This document shows, in pieces, positions 27,322-34,678 of a stretch of 64,000 nt of DNA (position 1 is the first letter of the stretch; each line of letters opens with the position of its first letter). Location: contig JAQBNH010000019.1 in NCBI GenBank assembly GCA_028288705.1, positions 248,001 through 312,000 of the forward strand, read 5' to 3'. The DNA is from Ferruginibacter sp. Lineage in GTDB: Bacteria > Bacteroidota > Bacteroidia > Chitinophagales > Chitinophagaceae. A model generated the notes under the pieces. It was not told the origin of the DNA, searched no databases, and was given only the letters and a program-made list of their open reading frames with translations. Both the position numbers and the translations under genes were made by a program.

Positions 27322-28470
27322 TTATTTTTTTAATACGATCCTGAAGGTGGTTCCTTTCCCCGGTTCGCTTTGTTTTACAAACAATTCGCCTTTATGATAC
27401 TGATCAATGATGCGTTTGCTTAACGACAGGCCAAGTCCCCAACCGCGTTTCTTCGTTGTAAATCCCGGCTTAAAAACATTTGCCAGGTTTTTCTTATGAA
27501 TACCTTTCCCGGAATCTTTCACATCGATCAATATCCTGGCGGTTTCATTCTTAATGTCAATGGTGATATTGCCTTTTCCACCCATTGCGTCGAGTGCATT
27601 TTTCAACAGGTTTTCAATCACCCAGTCAAATAACGGCGCGTTGATGTTTGCAGGAATATCAGTTTCCCCGTGCGTTTCCACAGTGAACGTTACTTTGTCC
27701 GGGGCCCGACGTTTAATATAGGCGACCATTTCCTGCACTTGCAGCAACAGATCTGTTTCTTCCAGTTGTGGAGTACTGCCTATCTTTCCAAAACGATCAC
27801 TTACGAGTTTCAGCCGTTCCACATCTTTGCTCATTTCTGTGGCGATCTTTTCGTTTCCGGCCATGTCTTTTAAAATCTCTACCCAACCCTGCAATGAGGA
27901 TAAGGGTGTGCCAAGTTGGTGCGCGGTTTCCTTTGCCATCCCTGCCCAAACCTGGTTCTGCGTGCTTTTGTTTCTTGTTGTTACCGCAATTAAAGTCACG
28001 ATAATGAACAGGCCGGCAACGATCAGTTGGATGATGGGGAAATAGCGGATCTGCTTCAATAAAGAGGAATCGCCATAATACACCAGGTTATTCTGATTGC
28101 GGTCCAGCGGGTTAAGCCATACGATCGGTTTATTAGCCGCTTTGAATTCTTTCAGTTTGTTTTGCAGGTAGGCAGGGTCGTGCAGCAGCTCCACGCTGTC
28201 GAGGTTCCGGTGATCGAGGATACTGTCTTTTTCTGTTACGGCGATGATCGGGATATCCTTGCTGTTTTCTACGAGGATCCTGCTGGAAAGATTGGTTTGG
28301 GAAGTTGCGGAACTTACTTCTTTCACGGCTTCTACCCATTGTTCCACTTTTAACTTCTCTTCAGCAGCGATCTTTTTTGCTAAAAAATCTGAGTAGAAAA
28401 TACTGACCGATACGATCGCGATCGCGATAACGGCAAGGCCCGTACGCCAGTTGAGCAGAGTTGAAAACAT
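27322..28470 (-). CDS. Membrane sensor histidine kinase, orphan
   Basis: 382 aa. A first membrane helix is at residues 10-28, an extracytoplasmic sensor region of about 110 residues follows, and a second helix lies at 143-165. The dimerisation/phosphoacceptor helix has His184 in AKETAHQLGTPLSSL. The ATPase domain has the N box (ENLLKNALDAM), G1 (DSGKGI), F (FKPGFTTK) and G2 (GWGLGLSLSKRI). No response regulator is adjacent, so its partner and signal are unknown. The kinase is complete. Confidence 0.9.
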   Translation of the reverse strand: MFSTLLNWRTGLAVIAIAIVSVSIFYSDFLAKKIAAEEKLKVEQWVEAVKEVSSATSQTNLSSRILVENSKDIPIIAVTEKDSILDHRNLDSVELLHDPAYLQNKLKEFKAANKPIVWLNPLDRNQNNLVYYGDSSLLKQIRYFPIIQLIVAGLFIIVTLIAVTTRNKSTQNQVWAGMAKETAHQLGTPLSSLQGWVEILKDMAGNEKIATEMSKDVERLKLVSDRFGKIGSTPQLEETDLLLQVQEMVAYIKRRAPDKVTFTVETHGETDIPANINAPLFDWVIENLLKNALDAMGGKGNITIDIKNETARILIDVKDSGKGIHKKNLANVFKPGFTTKKRGWGLGLSLSKRIIDQYHKGELFVKQSEPGKGTTFRIVLKK

Positions 28471-28602
28471 GCCTAAATATAAACAGAAATATCCTCTTCA
28501 CATGGCCGGGGCTATTCTGAAGCCAGGACATTTACCTTGTTATGGTGAAGCGAATGGGTATCGTCACTGCCAGAATTGCCCAATCGTTGTGTACAGTTTT
28601 CT

Positions 28603-28610
28603 TATGTTTG
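28603..28610 (+). promoter_or_regulatory. Candidate -7 box (TATGTTTG) of the GT2 gene
   Basis: Exact TAnnTTTG match followed by CG, 10 bases before the TTG at 28621. It argues that translation starts there and not at the upstream TTG at 28576. Confidence 0.5.
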
Positions 28611-28620
28611 CGGAAACAAG

Positions 28621-29700
28621 TTGATTTTGATTTCTCCCAACGCGTCATCACAACATAACCCAGCTACAAACGATCGTGCTTTGCCCGAAGTAGCTGTTGT
28701 TATTTTGAACTGGAACGGCAAGCCATTCCTGGAGAAATTTCTGCCTTCGGTAATGGCATCAACCTATGCGAACATGCGGCTGATCGTTGCCGACAATGCT
28801 TCTACCGACGATTCTGTTGCATTCCTTGCGCAGTACTTTCCATCCGTTGAGTGCATCATCAATGCTTCAAACCAAGGATTTGCCAAAGGCTATAACAGTG
28901 CATTAAAAAAGGTGCACAGCGATTATTACGTGTTGTTGAATAGTGATGTTGAGGTAACGCCGGGCTGGCTGGAACCGATGGTCGCGTTGCTGGAAAATGA
29001 TCATTCCATTGCTGCCTGCCAGCCCAAACTGTTATCTTACCATGATAGAAACTTATTTGAATATGCCGGTGCATCCGGTGGCTGGATAGATATCTTCGGC
29101 TACCCGTTTACGAGAGGGAGGGTGTTTGATCATTGTGAAACAGATCATCAGCAATACGATGCGCCGGAGGCCTGTTTTTGGGCAAGTGGTGCGGCGCTGT
29201 TTGTGCGGGCGCAATTGTATCATCAGCTGGGCGGACTGGATGAATATTTCTTTGCCCACCAGGAGGAAATCGATTTTTGCTGGAGATTACAATTGTCCGG
29301 CTTTAAAATATTCGTGCAGCCTGCCAGTGTTGTTTATCATGTTGGTGGCGGCACGCTGGCGAAAGGGAGCCCGCGAAAAACATATTTAAATTACCGCAAT
29401 AACATGATCATGTTGTACAAGAATTTACGCTGGTATAACAAGCTCTGGCAACTCCCCGTGCGCATGCTGTTGAATGGGGTAGATGCGGTTAAAAATTTAA
29501 TTGGCGGTGATACGCAATATTTCGCTGCTGTTGTAAAGGCACATTTGCATTTTGCCGGGTGGATGTTTTTCAAAAAGAAGGCATCTCTTTTTGTAAAACG
29601 CAAAACAGGAACGCTGTATGGCCACTACCATGGCAGCATTGTATGGGCATATTTCATTCGGGGCAAAAAAACCTTTTTGGAAATTGTTAGGCACAAATAA
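28621..29700 (+). CDS. Glycosyltransferase family 2 (rhamnosyltransferase-like)
   Basis: 359 aa from a TTG start at 28621; there is no in-frame ATG before the GT-A fold. It transfers a sugar from a nucleotide donor. The fold begins with VAVVILNWNGKPFLEKFLPSV, followed by IVADNASTDDSV, NQGFAKGYNSAL and the metal-binding LLNSDVEV (Asn-Ser-Asp in place of DxD). The acceptor-domain motif FFAHQEEIDFCWRLQLSG and the HVGGGT motif follow. This is the GT2 group used for cell-wall, O-antigen or EPS sugars. The C-terminal 100 residues have amphipathic or membrane-associating helices. It is not in a polysaccharide cluster here. Confidence 0.85.
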   Translation: MILISPNASSQHNPATNDRALPEVAVVILNWNGKPFLEKFLPSVMASTYANMRLIVADNASTDDSVAFLAQYFPSVECIINASNQGFAKGYNSALKKVHSDYYVLLNSDVEVTPGWLEPMVALLENDHSIAACQPKLLSYHDRNLFEYAGASGGWIDIFGYPFTRGRVFDHCETDHQQYDAPEACFWASGAALFVRAQLYHQLGGLDEYFFAHQEEIDFCWRLQLSGFKIFVQPASVVYHVGGGTLAKGSPRKTYLNYRNNMIMLYKNLRWYNKLWQLPVRMLLNGVDAVKNLIGGDTQYFAAVVKAHLHFAGWMFFKKKASLFVKRKTGTLYGHYHGSIVWAYFIRGKKTFLEIVRHK

Positions 29701-29721
29701 TTTTTTTTACAAGGAAGCCCT

Positions 29722-29729
29722 TATTTTTG
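29722..29729 (+). promoter_or_regulatory. Candidate -7 box (TATTTTTG) of the 67-aa membrane gene
   Basis: Exact TAnnTTTG match 19 bases before the ATG, followed by CAATCGAAAA, nearly the same bases as after the hemA box. Confidence 0.5.
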
Positions 29730-29748
29730 CAATCGAAAATTAACAGGA

Positions 29749-29952
29749 ATGCAACAGGAAATCATAGATAATAAAGACAAAGATTTTGCTCATAACTGGG
29801 TATCATCTTCCCGTTTTATCTGGTTTTGCCAGGTTTTTTTAGTGCTCGCTTTTGTATTGGGTGGCTGCTATAATTTATATACACACCGCTACAAAGGAAA
29901 ACCTGAAACGAATGTTCCGGAGAATACTTTGTACAATCCTAAGTACAAATAA
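29749..29952 (+). CDS. Small single-pass membrane protein
   Basis: 67 aa. A polar N-terminus (QQEIIDNKDKDFAHNW) precedes one hydrophobic helix (FIWFCQVFLVLAFVLGGCYNLY) and a short basic/polar tail. The family is not recognised. It has its own promoter-like box and lies between a glycosyltransferase and the tRNA unit. The layout suggests an inner-membrane protein with the tail outside. Confidence 0.6.
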   Translation: MQQEIIDNKDKDFAHNWVSSSRFIWFCQVFLVLAFVLGGCYNLYTHRYKGKPETNVPENTLYNPKYK

Positions 29953-29970
29953 AAAAAGTTCAAATTAAAT

Positions 29971-30000
29971 TTTGTAGTTGACGTACAAACCTTATTTTTG
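29971..30000 (+). promoter_or_regulatory. Promoter of the tRNA-Gly/tRNA-Leu unit (TTTG-N18-TATTTTTG)
   Basis: A -33 TTTG (29971-29974) and a -7 TATTTTTG (29993-30000) are 18 bases apart, close to the known Bacteroidota spacing. This is the best two-part promoter match in the window. Confidence 0.7.
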
Positions 30001-30058
30001 CAGTCCGAAAAAAAAGGAAGTTCTTTTAAAATACCGAAAGCAAATTGCAGACGGAAAC

Positions 30059-30131
<73 letters not shown>

Positions 30132-30141
30132 CATAAAATTG

Positions 30142-30167
30142 ATCCCGACTCGTTCGGGATTTTTTTT
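30142..30167 (+). terminator. Intrinsic terminator between tRNA-Gly and tRNA-Leu
   Basis: A 7-bp stem (ATCCCGA/TTCGGGAT) with a 5-base loop is followed by eight T. It sits inside what looks like a two-tRNA unit, so the second tRNA needs readthrough or its own promoter. Confidence 0.75.
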
Positions 30168-30180
30168 CGACAATCGTGTC

Positions 30181-30266
30181 ACCCGGGTGGTGGAACTGGT
30201 AGACACGCGGGACTTAAAATCCCGTTCGCAGTAATGCGAGTGACGGTTCAATTCCGTTCCCGGGTA
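30181..30266 (+). tRNA. tRNA-Leu (anticodon UAA)
   Basis: 86 nt, class II. The acceptor stem is ACCCGGG/CCCGGGT, the anticodon stem CGGGA/TCCCG encloses loop CTTAAAA (anticodon UAA). The long variable arm is TCGCA-GTAA-TGCGA and the T-loop is TTCAATT. The discriminator is A and CCA is not encoded. Confidence 0.95.
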
Positions 30267-30272
30267 CTTATT

Positions 30273-30300
30273 AACCTCAGTATGTTTACTGGGGTTTTTT
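30273..30300 (+). terminator. Intrinsic terminator after tRNA-Leu(UAA)
   Basis: A 10-bp stem (AACCTCAGTA pairing with TACTGGGGTT, one G-T pair, 4-base loop) is followed by a T run. Confidence 0.85.
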
Positions 30301-30318
30301 TATGCCCCTAACGCCCAT

Positions 30319-30344
30319 AAAAAAACCTCCCATTGCTGGAAGGC
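30319..30344 (-). terminator. Intrinsic terminator of the sigma/anti-sigma operon
   Basis: On the minus strand CCTTCC pairs with GGGAGG (one U-G pair) across a 6-base loop and is followed by seven T, about 25 bases after the anti-sigma stop. Confidence 0.65.
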
Positions 30345-30367
30345 CTCACTATAAATTGACTGTTCAA

Positions 30368-31153
30368 TTACATTTTTCCCATCACATACATATCGCCTTT
30401 AGGTGTCGGGTTTCCACCTTCCGTTTCCAGTGTTACGGCAAACGCTTCTGCTTTACCAAAGGTTTTCATTTTCTGGATCTGGTATTTTTTTCCTTTGGCA
30501 GACGTAATGATCATGCCGCCATCCACTGGCTTGCCATCCACGATCGCCCATAACTGGTATTGCTTTCCCGCGGGTGCCGCAGGGAGGTTTGTCGGATCGA
30601 TATAAACTTCACCGGTATTTTTCATCCAGAAAATTTTAGCCGCGGCTTCCGGTGAAACCTCCAGGCCATGTAAGGCAACCGGTTCGCTGTACTTGCTTTG
30701 AACAACACTCATGTCCCGATCCATATCTTCCAGCTTTTCATTCTGCGCGTACAGTTGTTGCTGTGTTTGTTCGTATGCCGTGTTTGCTTTTTGAAATTTA
30801 TTATAAAACACCATATTCAGGATGCTGCTGCCGATCAATAAAATAACCGCAGCTGCAGCCGCCGTTTTCCAAACAGGCGAGATCGAAACGACCTTACCGG
30901 TATGTGAAACTGGTTTTTGATGAGGATCTGCCTGCGAAATATTGCCGAGCACCTGTTTCTTTAAAAAATTGCCTGGTTCAATCGCATTGGCCATAGCATA
31001 GGATTCCATGCTTTTTTCAATCCTGGAAAGTTCTGCTTTTACCTCGGGATGCAGGCCGATCCAGTCTTCTACCTGGCCCGATTCTTCCGATGAAGCAATG
31101 CCGAGTACATACATTTCAAGTAGCCCGGATGATATGATGTCGTTGATTTCCAC
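30368..31153 (-). CDS. Anti-sigma factor, RskA-like
   Basis: 261 aa from a GTG start at 31153, one base after the sigma-factor stop. Residues 1-75 form the cytoplasmic sigma-binding helical domain (SGLLEMYVLGIASSEESGQVEDW). One membrane helix follows at about 95-115 (AAAAAVILLIGSSILNMVFY), then a short coiled coil. The periplasmic RskA domain closes the protein, with the family end motif KQYQLWAIVDGKPVDGG and AVTLETEGGNPTPKG. It should hold the ECF sigma factor at the membrane until released by an envelope or redox signal; in RskA relatives this involves proteolysis. Confidence 0.88.
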   Translation of the reverse strand: MEINDIISSGLLEMYVLGIASSEESGQVEDWIGLHPEVKAELSRIEKSMESYAMANAIEPGNFLKKQVLGNISQADPHQKPVSHTGKVVSISPVWKTAAAAAVILLIGSSILNMVFYNKFQKANTAYEQTQQQLYAQNEKLEDMDRDMSVVQSKYSEPVALHGLEVSPEAAAKIFWMKNTGEVYIDPTNLPAAPAGKQYQLWAIVDGKPVDGGMIITSAKGKKYQIQKMKTFGKAEAFAVTLETEGGNPTPKGDMYVMGKM

Positions 31154-31154
31154 T

Positions 31155-31706
31155 CTAGTTATATTGCAGTATTTTTCTAAGTTCCATGATAGCTGATCGC
31201 ATTCTTGTTTTCACGGTTCCCAACGGGATGCCCATTTCCTTAGAAATTTCTTCCTGTGTGTATCCGTTAAAGTAAGCGAGGTCGATAATCACTTTCTGAT
31301 CAGGTTTCAAATTTAATAGTTGTTTACGAATACCCATACTATCAAACCTGTCCGGACTCAAGGTCTTATCCTGGTAATTACTTACGGAATTTTCATCCTG
31401 CGAGATTTTCTTTTGTTTTTTATATCCTTTACTGCGGAGTGTGTCGATGGTGAGGTTACGGGTAATGTTGATCATCCAGGTGAACAACCGGCCCTTACTG
31501 CTGTCGTACTGCTTAAAATTGTTCCAGATCTTTAAAAAAGCTTCCTGCAAAATATCTTCAGCGAGTTGCTGTTCTTCCACCATGCGGCTGATAACACCAT
31601 TAAGTGCAGACGCATAATTGTCGTAGAGGTATGAAAAAGCAGCCTGGTCCTGGCCCTGGAGAAGCATCACTAGTTCTTCCTCACTGTATTTAGTTTTGTC
31701 GGGCAA
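31155..31706 (-). CDS. ECF RNA polymerase sigma factor (SigK-like)
   Basis: 183 aa from a TTG at 31706; an ATG at 31667 would cut 13 residues but leave both sigma domains. Region 2 (FSYLYDNYASALNGVI ... EDILQEAFLKIWNNF ... RLFTWMINITRNLTIDTLR) and region 4 (DQKVIIDLAYFNGYTQEEISKEMGIPLGTVKTRMRSAIMELR) are complete. The linked RskA-like gene makes this a SigK/RskA-type pair. Targets are unknown, and self-regulation is usual in this group but no matching promoter could be shown. Confidence 0.92.
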   Translation of the reverse strand: MPDKTKYSEEELVMLLQGQDQAAFSYLYDNYASALNGVISRMVEEQQLAEDILQEAFLKIWNNFKQYDSSKGRLFTWMINITRNLTIDTLRSKGYKKQKKISQDENSVSNYQDKTLSPDRFDSMGIRKQLLNLKPDQKVIIDLAYFNGYTQEEISKEMGIPLGTVKTRMRSAIMELRKILQYN

Positions 31707-31865
31707 AAGAATGGGTATTATTTATTAATGAAAATAGGTGAAATTTGTTAGTTAACAGCTTAAAGCAGGTTTTGTTAAACTAATGAAAACAAAAACCTCA
31801 CCATTCCTGTAGTAATAGCGCTACAATCAAATCTTGTTTAATCATAAATCGTGAATCAGGTGAAA

Positions 31866-32351
31866 ATGCAAAACAGTTTGCTAAGAGACATTCTCCCAAA
31901 AGATAATGCCGCAATCGCCGCGGTGATACGCGGCTCGCTGGAAGATTTCAATGCAGTTAAGCCGGGAACAGTATATTTCGATGAAACAACCGATCGGTTA
32001 TCCGAAGTTTTTACCGCGCCACGCAGCCGGTACTTTGTAGTTGAAGAAGGTGGGGAAGTTATTGGAGGGGCCGGGATATTTCCTACCCAGAATTTACCGG
32101 TCGATACCTGCGAGTTGGTAAAATTGTATCTCCGTGCCGATGCACGGGGAAAAGGCCTGGGGAAAATGCTGATGCAGGCATGCGAAAATGCCGCAAAAGA
32201 AAATGGCTTTACAATGATCTATCTCGAAACTTTGCCTGAACTAAATATTGCTATACCGCTGTACGAAAAAATGGGTTATACCTATCTCGATAAACCGTTG
32301 GGAGAAACCGGTCATCATGGTTGTGATATCTGGATGATCAAAGCGCTGTAA
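31866..32351 (+). CDS. GNAT family N-acetyltransferase
   Basis: 161 aa from the ATG at 31866; a GTG at 31851 gives 166. The acetyl-CoA binding motif A is LYLRADARGKGLGKMLMQAC, preceded by the beta4 strand CELVKLYL and followed by MIYLETLPELNIAIPLYEKMGY. It acetylates an amine of unknown identity. It is monocistronic and converges on the SprT gene. Confidence 0.85.
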   Translation: MQNSLLRDILPKDNAAIAAVIRGSLEDFNAVKPGTVYFDETTDRLSEVFTAPRSRYFVVEEGGEVIGGAGIFPTQNLPVDTCELVKLYLRADARGKGLGKMLMQACENAAKENGFTMIYLETLPELNIAIPLYEKMGYTYLDKPLGETGHHGCDIWMIKAL

Positions 32352-32387
32352 CCGGCGACGGCGTTCTGCCCTTGAACAGCAACGCTA

Positions 32388-33014
32388 TTAGTTTTCCTGC
32401 ACGAGTTTCACCTCGTACACGCCACTAAACAAATACCATTTGCCGGTGGCGATCTCCTGGCATTTATAACGCGTTCTCCTTTTTTCTCCTTTGCGAAAAA
32501 CCCGTTCGCCATGAATTACAAACAGGGCACCTGCAGGTAACTGCTCTACAAAATGAACCCCGTCCACCTGCGGGTCATAGTTTTTCAGCACGCGCAATAA
32601 CTTTTCATCCCCACAACTGCTGGCGGCAGGGTTACGCAACGTTTGCACGAGGGCCGCTTCTACATCTGCCGGGAAAATATCTTTCGATAAAAATTCCACG
32701 AGGATCTTTCCAAATTCGTCTTTCCACTCTCTTCCATGCGCTGCAACGCGGTGGGAGTGCCGTTCGTACGTAAACAGGTGAGCGAGCTCATGCAGCAATG
32801 TTACGAGGAAGGAATATTTATTGAGATTGCCATTCACGCTGATTCGATGCCCTTTTCCATTGTAAGCATGACGATAATCGCCGAGCACAGACTGGCGTTG
32901 GCGGGTAACCGTTAGTTGAACCTTATACAGATGTAAATAATGAAGTACGCCTGCAAAACTTCCTTCCGGAAGATAGGACTCCAGCGCAGCAAATGGAACT
33001 TCCTGTTTAGGCAT
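32388..33014 (-). CDS. SprT-like zinc metalloprotease-fold protein
   Basis: 208 aa. The zinc-binding HELAH motif lies in LVTLLHELAHLFTYERH, with the third ligand expected in HGREWKDEF. The N-terminal part shows the SprT-like segments RISVNGNLNKYSF. The C-terminal 70 residues are a small beta domain (RRTRYKCQEIATGKWYLF) with one Cys. SprT/Spartan relatives act on DNA-protein crosslinks in eukaryotes; the bacterial role is unsettled. Its start overlaps the previous gene by 8 bases, so it is co-translated with the AtpI-like gene. Confidence 0.82.
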   Translation of the reverse strand: MPKQEVPFAALESYLPEGSFAGVLHYLHLYKVQLTVTRQRQSVLGDYRHAYNGKGHRISVNGNLNKYSFLVTLLHELAHLFTYERHSHRVAAHGREWKDEFGKILVEFLSKDIFPADVEAALVQTLRNPAASSCGDEKLLRVLKNYDPQVDGVHFVEQLPAGALFVIHGERVFRKGEKRRTRYKCQEIATGKWYLFSGVYEVKLVQEN

Positions 33015-33411
33015 TGTGCTGTTTGTTCAGCCTGGTTAATGCGATCACTTCGGCTGCGAGATAAATCAGGTAAAGAAACATCGAGATAAACACGGCCTTC
33101 TTGTTAAATGCGGGTCCGCTCAACAACGTATAAGCCAGCACGGCGATCACGCACAGAAACATTTTGATCATCATGCCAGACATCACGCTCCGGATAAATA
33201 CATTGGGATTGGTATTGCTCAGCGCATTTTTCTGGATGAAGAAAACCACCACATTACTGAGGAAGAACAAACCGTTTGCAGCAAGGATCACATAATTATT
33301 GATGCCATAATCTGCCAGCATTTTCCAGGCGCTGATCACGACAATATTCACTAAAAGAAAAACAATTAAAAAGGGAAGTAAACGTCTGGTGGGCGCATTC
33401 ATGCTGATCAT
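33007..33411 (-). CDS. AtpI-like four-helix membrane protein
   Basis: 134 aa with four hydrophobic helices (LLPFLIVFLLVNIVVISAW, YVILAANGLFFLSNVVVFFI, MMIKMFLCVIAVLAYTLLS and VFISMFLYLIYLAAEVIALTRL). Size, topology and position directly after an AtpZ-like gene fit the AtpI-type protein that precedes the F0 genes in Bacteroidota. The F0/F1 genes do not follow; a SprT-like gene does. It overlaps atpZ-like by 4 bases (ATGA) and sprT by 8. Assignment rests on context and topology. Confidence 0.6.
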   Translation of the reverse strand: MISMNAPTRRLLPFLIVFLLVNIVVISAWKMLADYGINNYVILAANGLFFLSNVVVFFIQKNALSNTNPNVFIRSVMSGMMIKMFLCVIAVLAYTLLSGPAFNKKAVFISMFLYLIYLAAEVIALTRLNKQHNA

Positions 33412-33620
33412 TTTTTTGGAGCGGTATCTTTGACGATCTTAATGATCATCCCCGTAATAATCAGCAAAGGTAATATCCAAACGGCTAAGGGCGTCTTTAA
33501 TTTTAGCCATTCGTCCAGCTTTAAACCGGCATAAACGGCGATGCCGATGGCGAGCAGGAACTGTGTGGCCAGCCCTGCGTATTTCATCAGGCTATTATTG
33601 TTGGAAGTCGTTTTATTCAT
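33408..33620 (-). CDS. AtpZ/AtpI family membrane protein
   Basis: 70 aa, two membrane helices: LMKYAGLATQFLLAIGIAVYAGLKLDEWL and LAVWILPLLIITGMIIKIVKD. The pattern YAGLATQ ... G.KLDEWL is the AtpZ signature. AtpZ proteins assist F0 assembly or Mg2+ handling in other bacteria. It sits directly after bactofilin with an 8-base overlap. No ATP synthase subunit genes are in the window. Confidence 0.75.
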   Translation of the reverse strand: MNKTTSNNNSLMKYAGLATQFLLAIGIAVYAGLKLDEWLKLKTPLAVWILPLLIITGMIIKIVKDTAPKK

Positions 33621-34017
33621 TCACTGCCAAAGGTACTTCAGTTTTTAATTCCACAATATTAGCGCCCATCTGGCATTGGCCGTTAAAGTTTACAGTGCTT
33701 TCGATCATCAGTTTTGCCGTGCGGATATCACCGGCGATGGCGGCCTTTCCTTTGAGGTGTAAGAGTTCGCTGATGCTGAGGTTGCCCGTTACCTGGCCCA
33801 TAATGTCGGCCTGGCGGCAATGCAGATCGCCTTCAACAATTCCTGTTGGCCCGATCAACACTTTTCCTTTGCTGAAGACATGTCCGCGGAGCGTTCCATC
33901 AATGCGCAGGTCGCCACTGGTTTCGATATTACCGGTGATCAGGTTGCCTGCACCTACAATACTGCTGGAAGCGATCATGGATTCTTCACCGGAGTTTTTG
34001 GATTTGGATGTAAACAT
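33613..34017 (-). CDS. Bactofilin (polymer-forming cytoskeletal protein)
   Basis: 134 aa. Bactofilins form beta-helical filaments that place cell-wall enzymes and other factors. The core has the repeated short-turn pattern (IVGAGNLITGNIETSGDLRIDG, GPTGIVEGDLHCRQADIMGQV) ending with IESTVNFNGQCQM. The tails are short and polar. It lies 58 bases downstream of the 132-aa membrane protein gene and overlaps the atpZ-like gene. In many bacteria bactofilin genes pair with M23 endopeptidases; see the next upstream gene. Confidence 0.93.
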   Translation of the reverse strand: MFTSKSKNSGEESMIASSSIVGAGNLITGNIETSGDLRIDGTLRGHVFSKGKVLIGPTGIVEGDLHCRQADIMGQVTGNLSISELLHLKGKAAIAGDIRTAKLMIESTVNFNGQCQMGANIVELKTEVPLAVNE

Positions 34018-34075
34018 GGTCGGAGGTTAAGTTTGATAATATCTCCATTAAACGTTATTTCCCCCGTTTTAGTCT

Positions 34076-34474
34076 TTAATCCGTGCTATTTTCCAGTTTC
34101 GGCATCGGTAATTTATTGGTATCCAGCTTAGATATATTTCCTTCTAATACTTTCTGGATGTTCTCGAAGTAATGTCCCTGGTTGCTGAGCGCCTGCTCCA
34201 TCGAGTCAGTGCGTATTTTAAGATCACGGTATTCTTTTATTTGTTTGGCATTGCCATATCCAACGCCCGGCAGGTAATATTTCAACGGAGTGAAGATGAT
34301 CAGCGAAGCGGTAAGACTTACTGCCAGGATAAAAAGCGTACTGAAAGCTATGTAAACACTGAGCCGCGTTAGTTTGAATTTCACTACTTCCTCGTAGGTA
34401 TCTTCATTCATGATCACCAGGCGGTAATGATTCCGCAGGCGTTTCAGGGTAGTAGATGCATCGAGTTTAGACAT
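34076..34474 (-). CDS. Membrane protein resembling the N-terminus of bactofilin-linked M23 peptidases
   Basis: 132 aa. A basic cytoplasmic start with RNHYRLVIMNEDTYEEVVKFKLTRLSVYI is followed by one membrane helix (FSTLFILAVSLTASLIIFTPL) and KYYLPGVGYGNAKQI, then a helical segment and a polar end. By memory this closely resembles the N-terminal part of Bacteroidota M23 metallopeptidases that travel with bactofilin genes, but the LytM peptidase domain is missing. The stop at 34076 is followed by bactofilin, so this is either a natural short form or a remnant. I rate the similarity as moderate. Confidence 0.6.
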   Translation of the reverse strand: MSKLDASTTLKRLRNHYRLVIMNEDTYEEVVKFKLTRLSVYIAFSTLFILAVSLTASLIIFTPLKYYLPGVGYGNAKQIKEYRDLKIRTDSMEQALSNQGHYFENIQKVLEGNISKLDTNKLPMPKLENSTD

Positions 34475-34678
34475 AGAAAAATTTGAAGGATAAAATTAAT
34501 CATCCGCAGCCAATCTCTCTAATATTAATGTTTTAAATATGCATGCAGGGAAGGCCGCCAATATTTTAACATAAATAAACTGATTCTCTGCTGATTATTA
34601 GAGTCCGCGCCCTTATTTTTGGCCGGCAGTCTGGCAAAAAATGCCGATATTTAACTGCATTAATAACTTATTTCGTAC

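Noticed and set aside
33007..33620. Start of an ATP synthase operon
   Set aside because: AtpZ-like and AtpI-like genes are present but a SprT-like gene follows directly and no F0 or F1 subunit is found.
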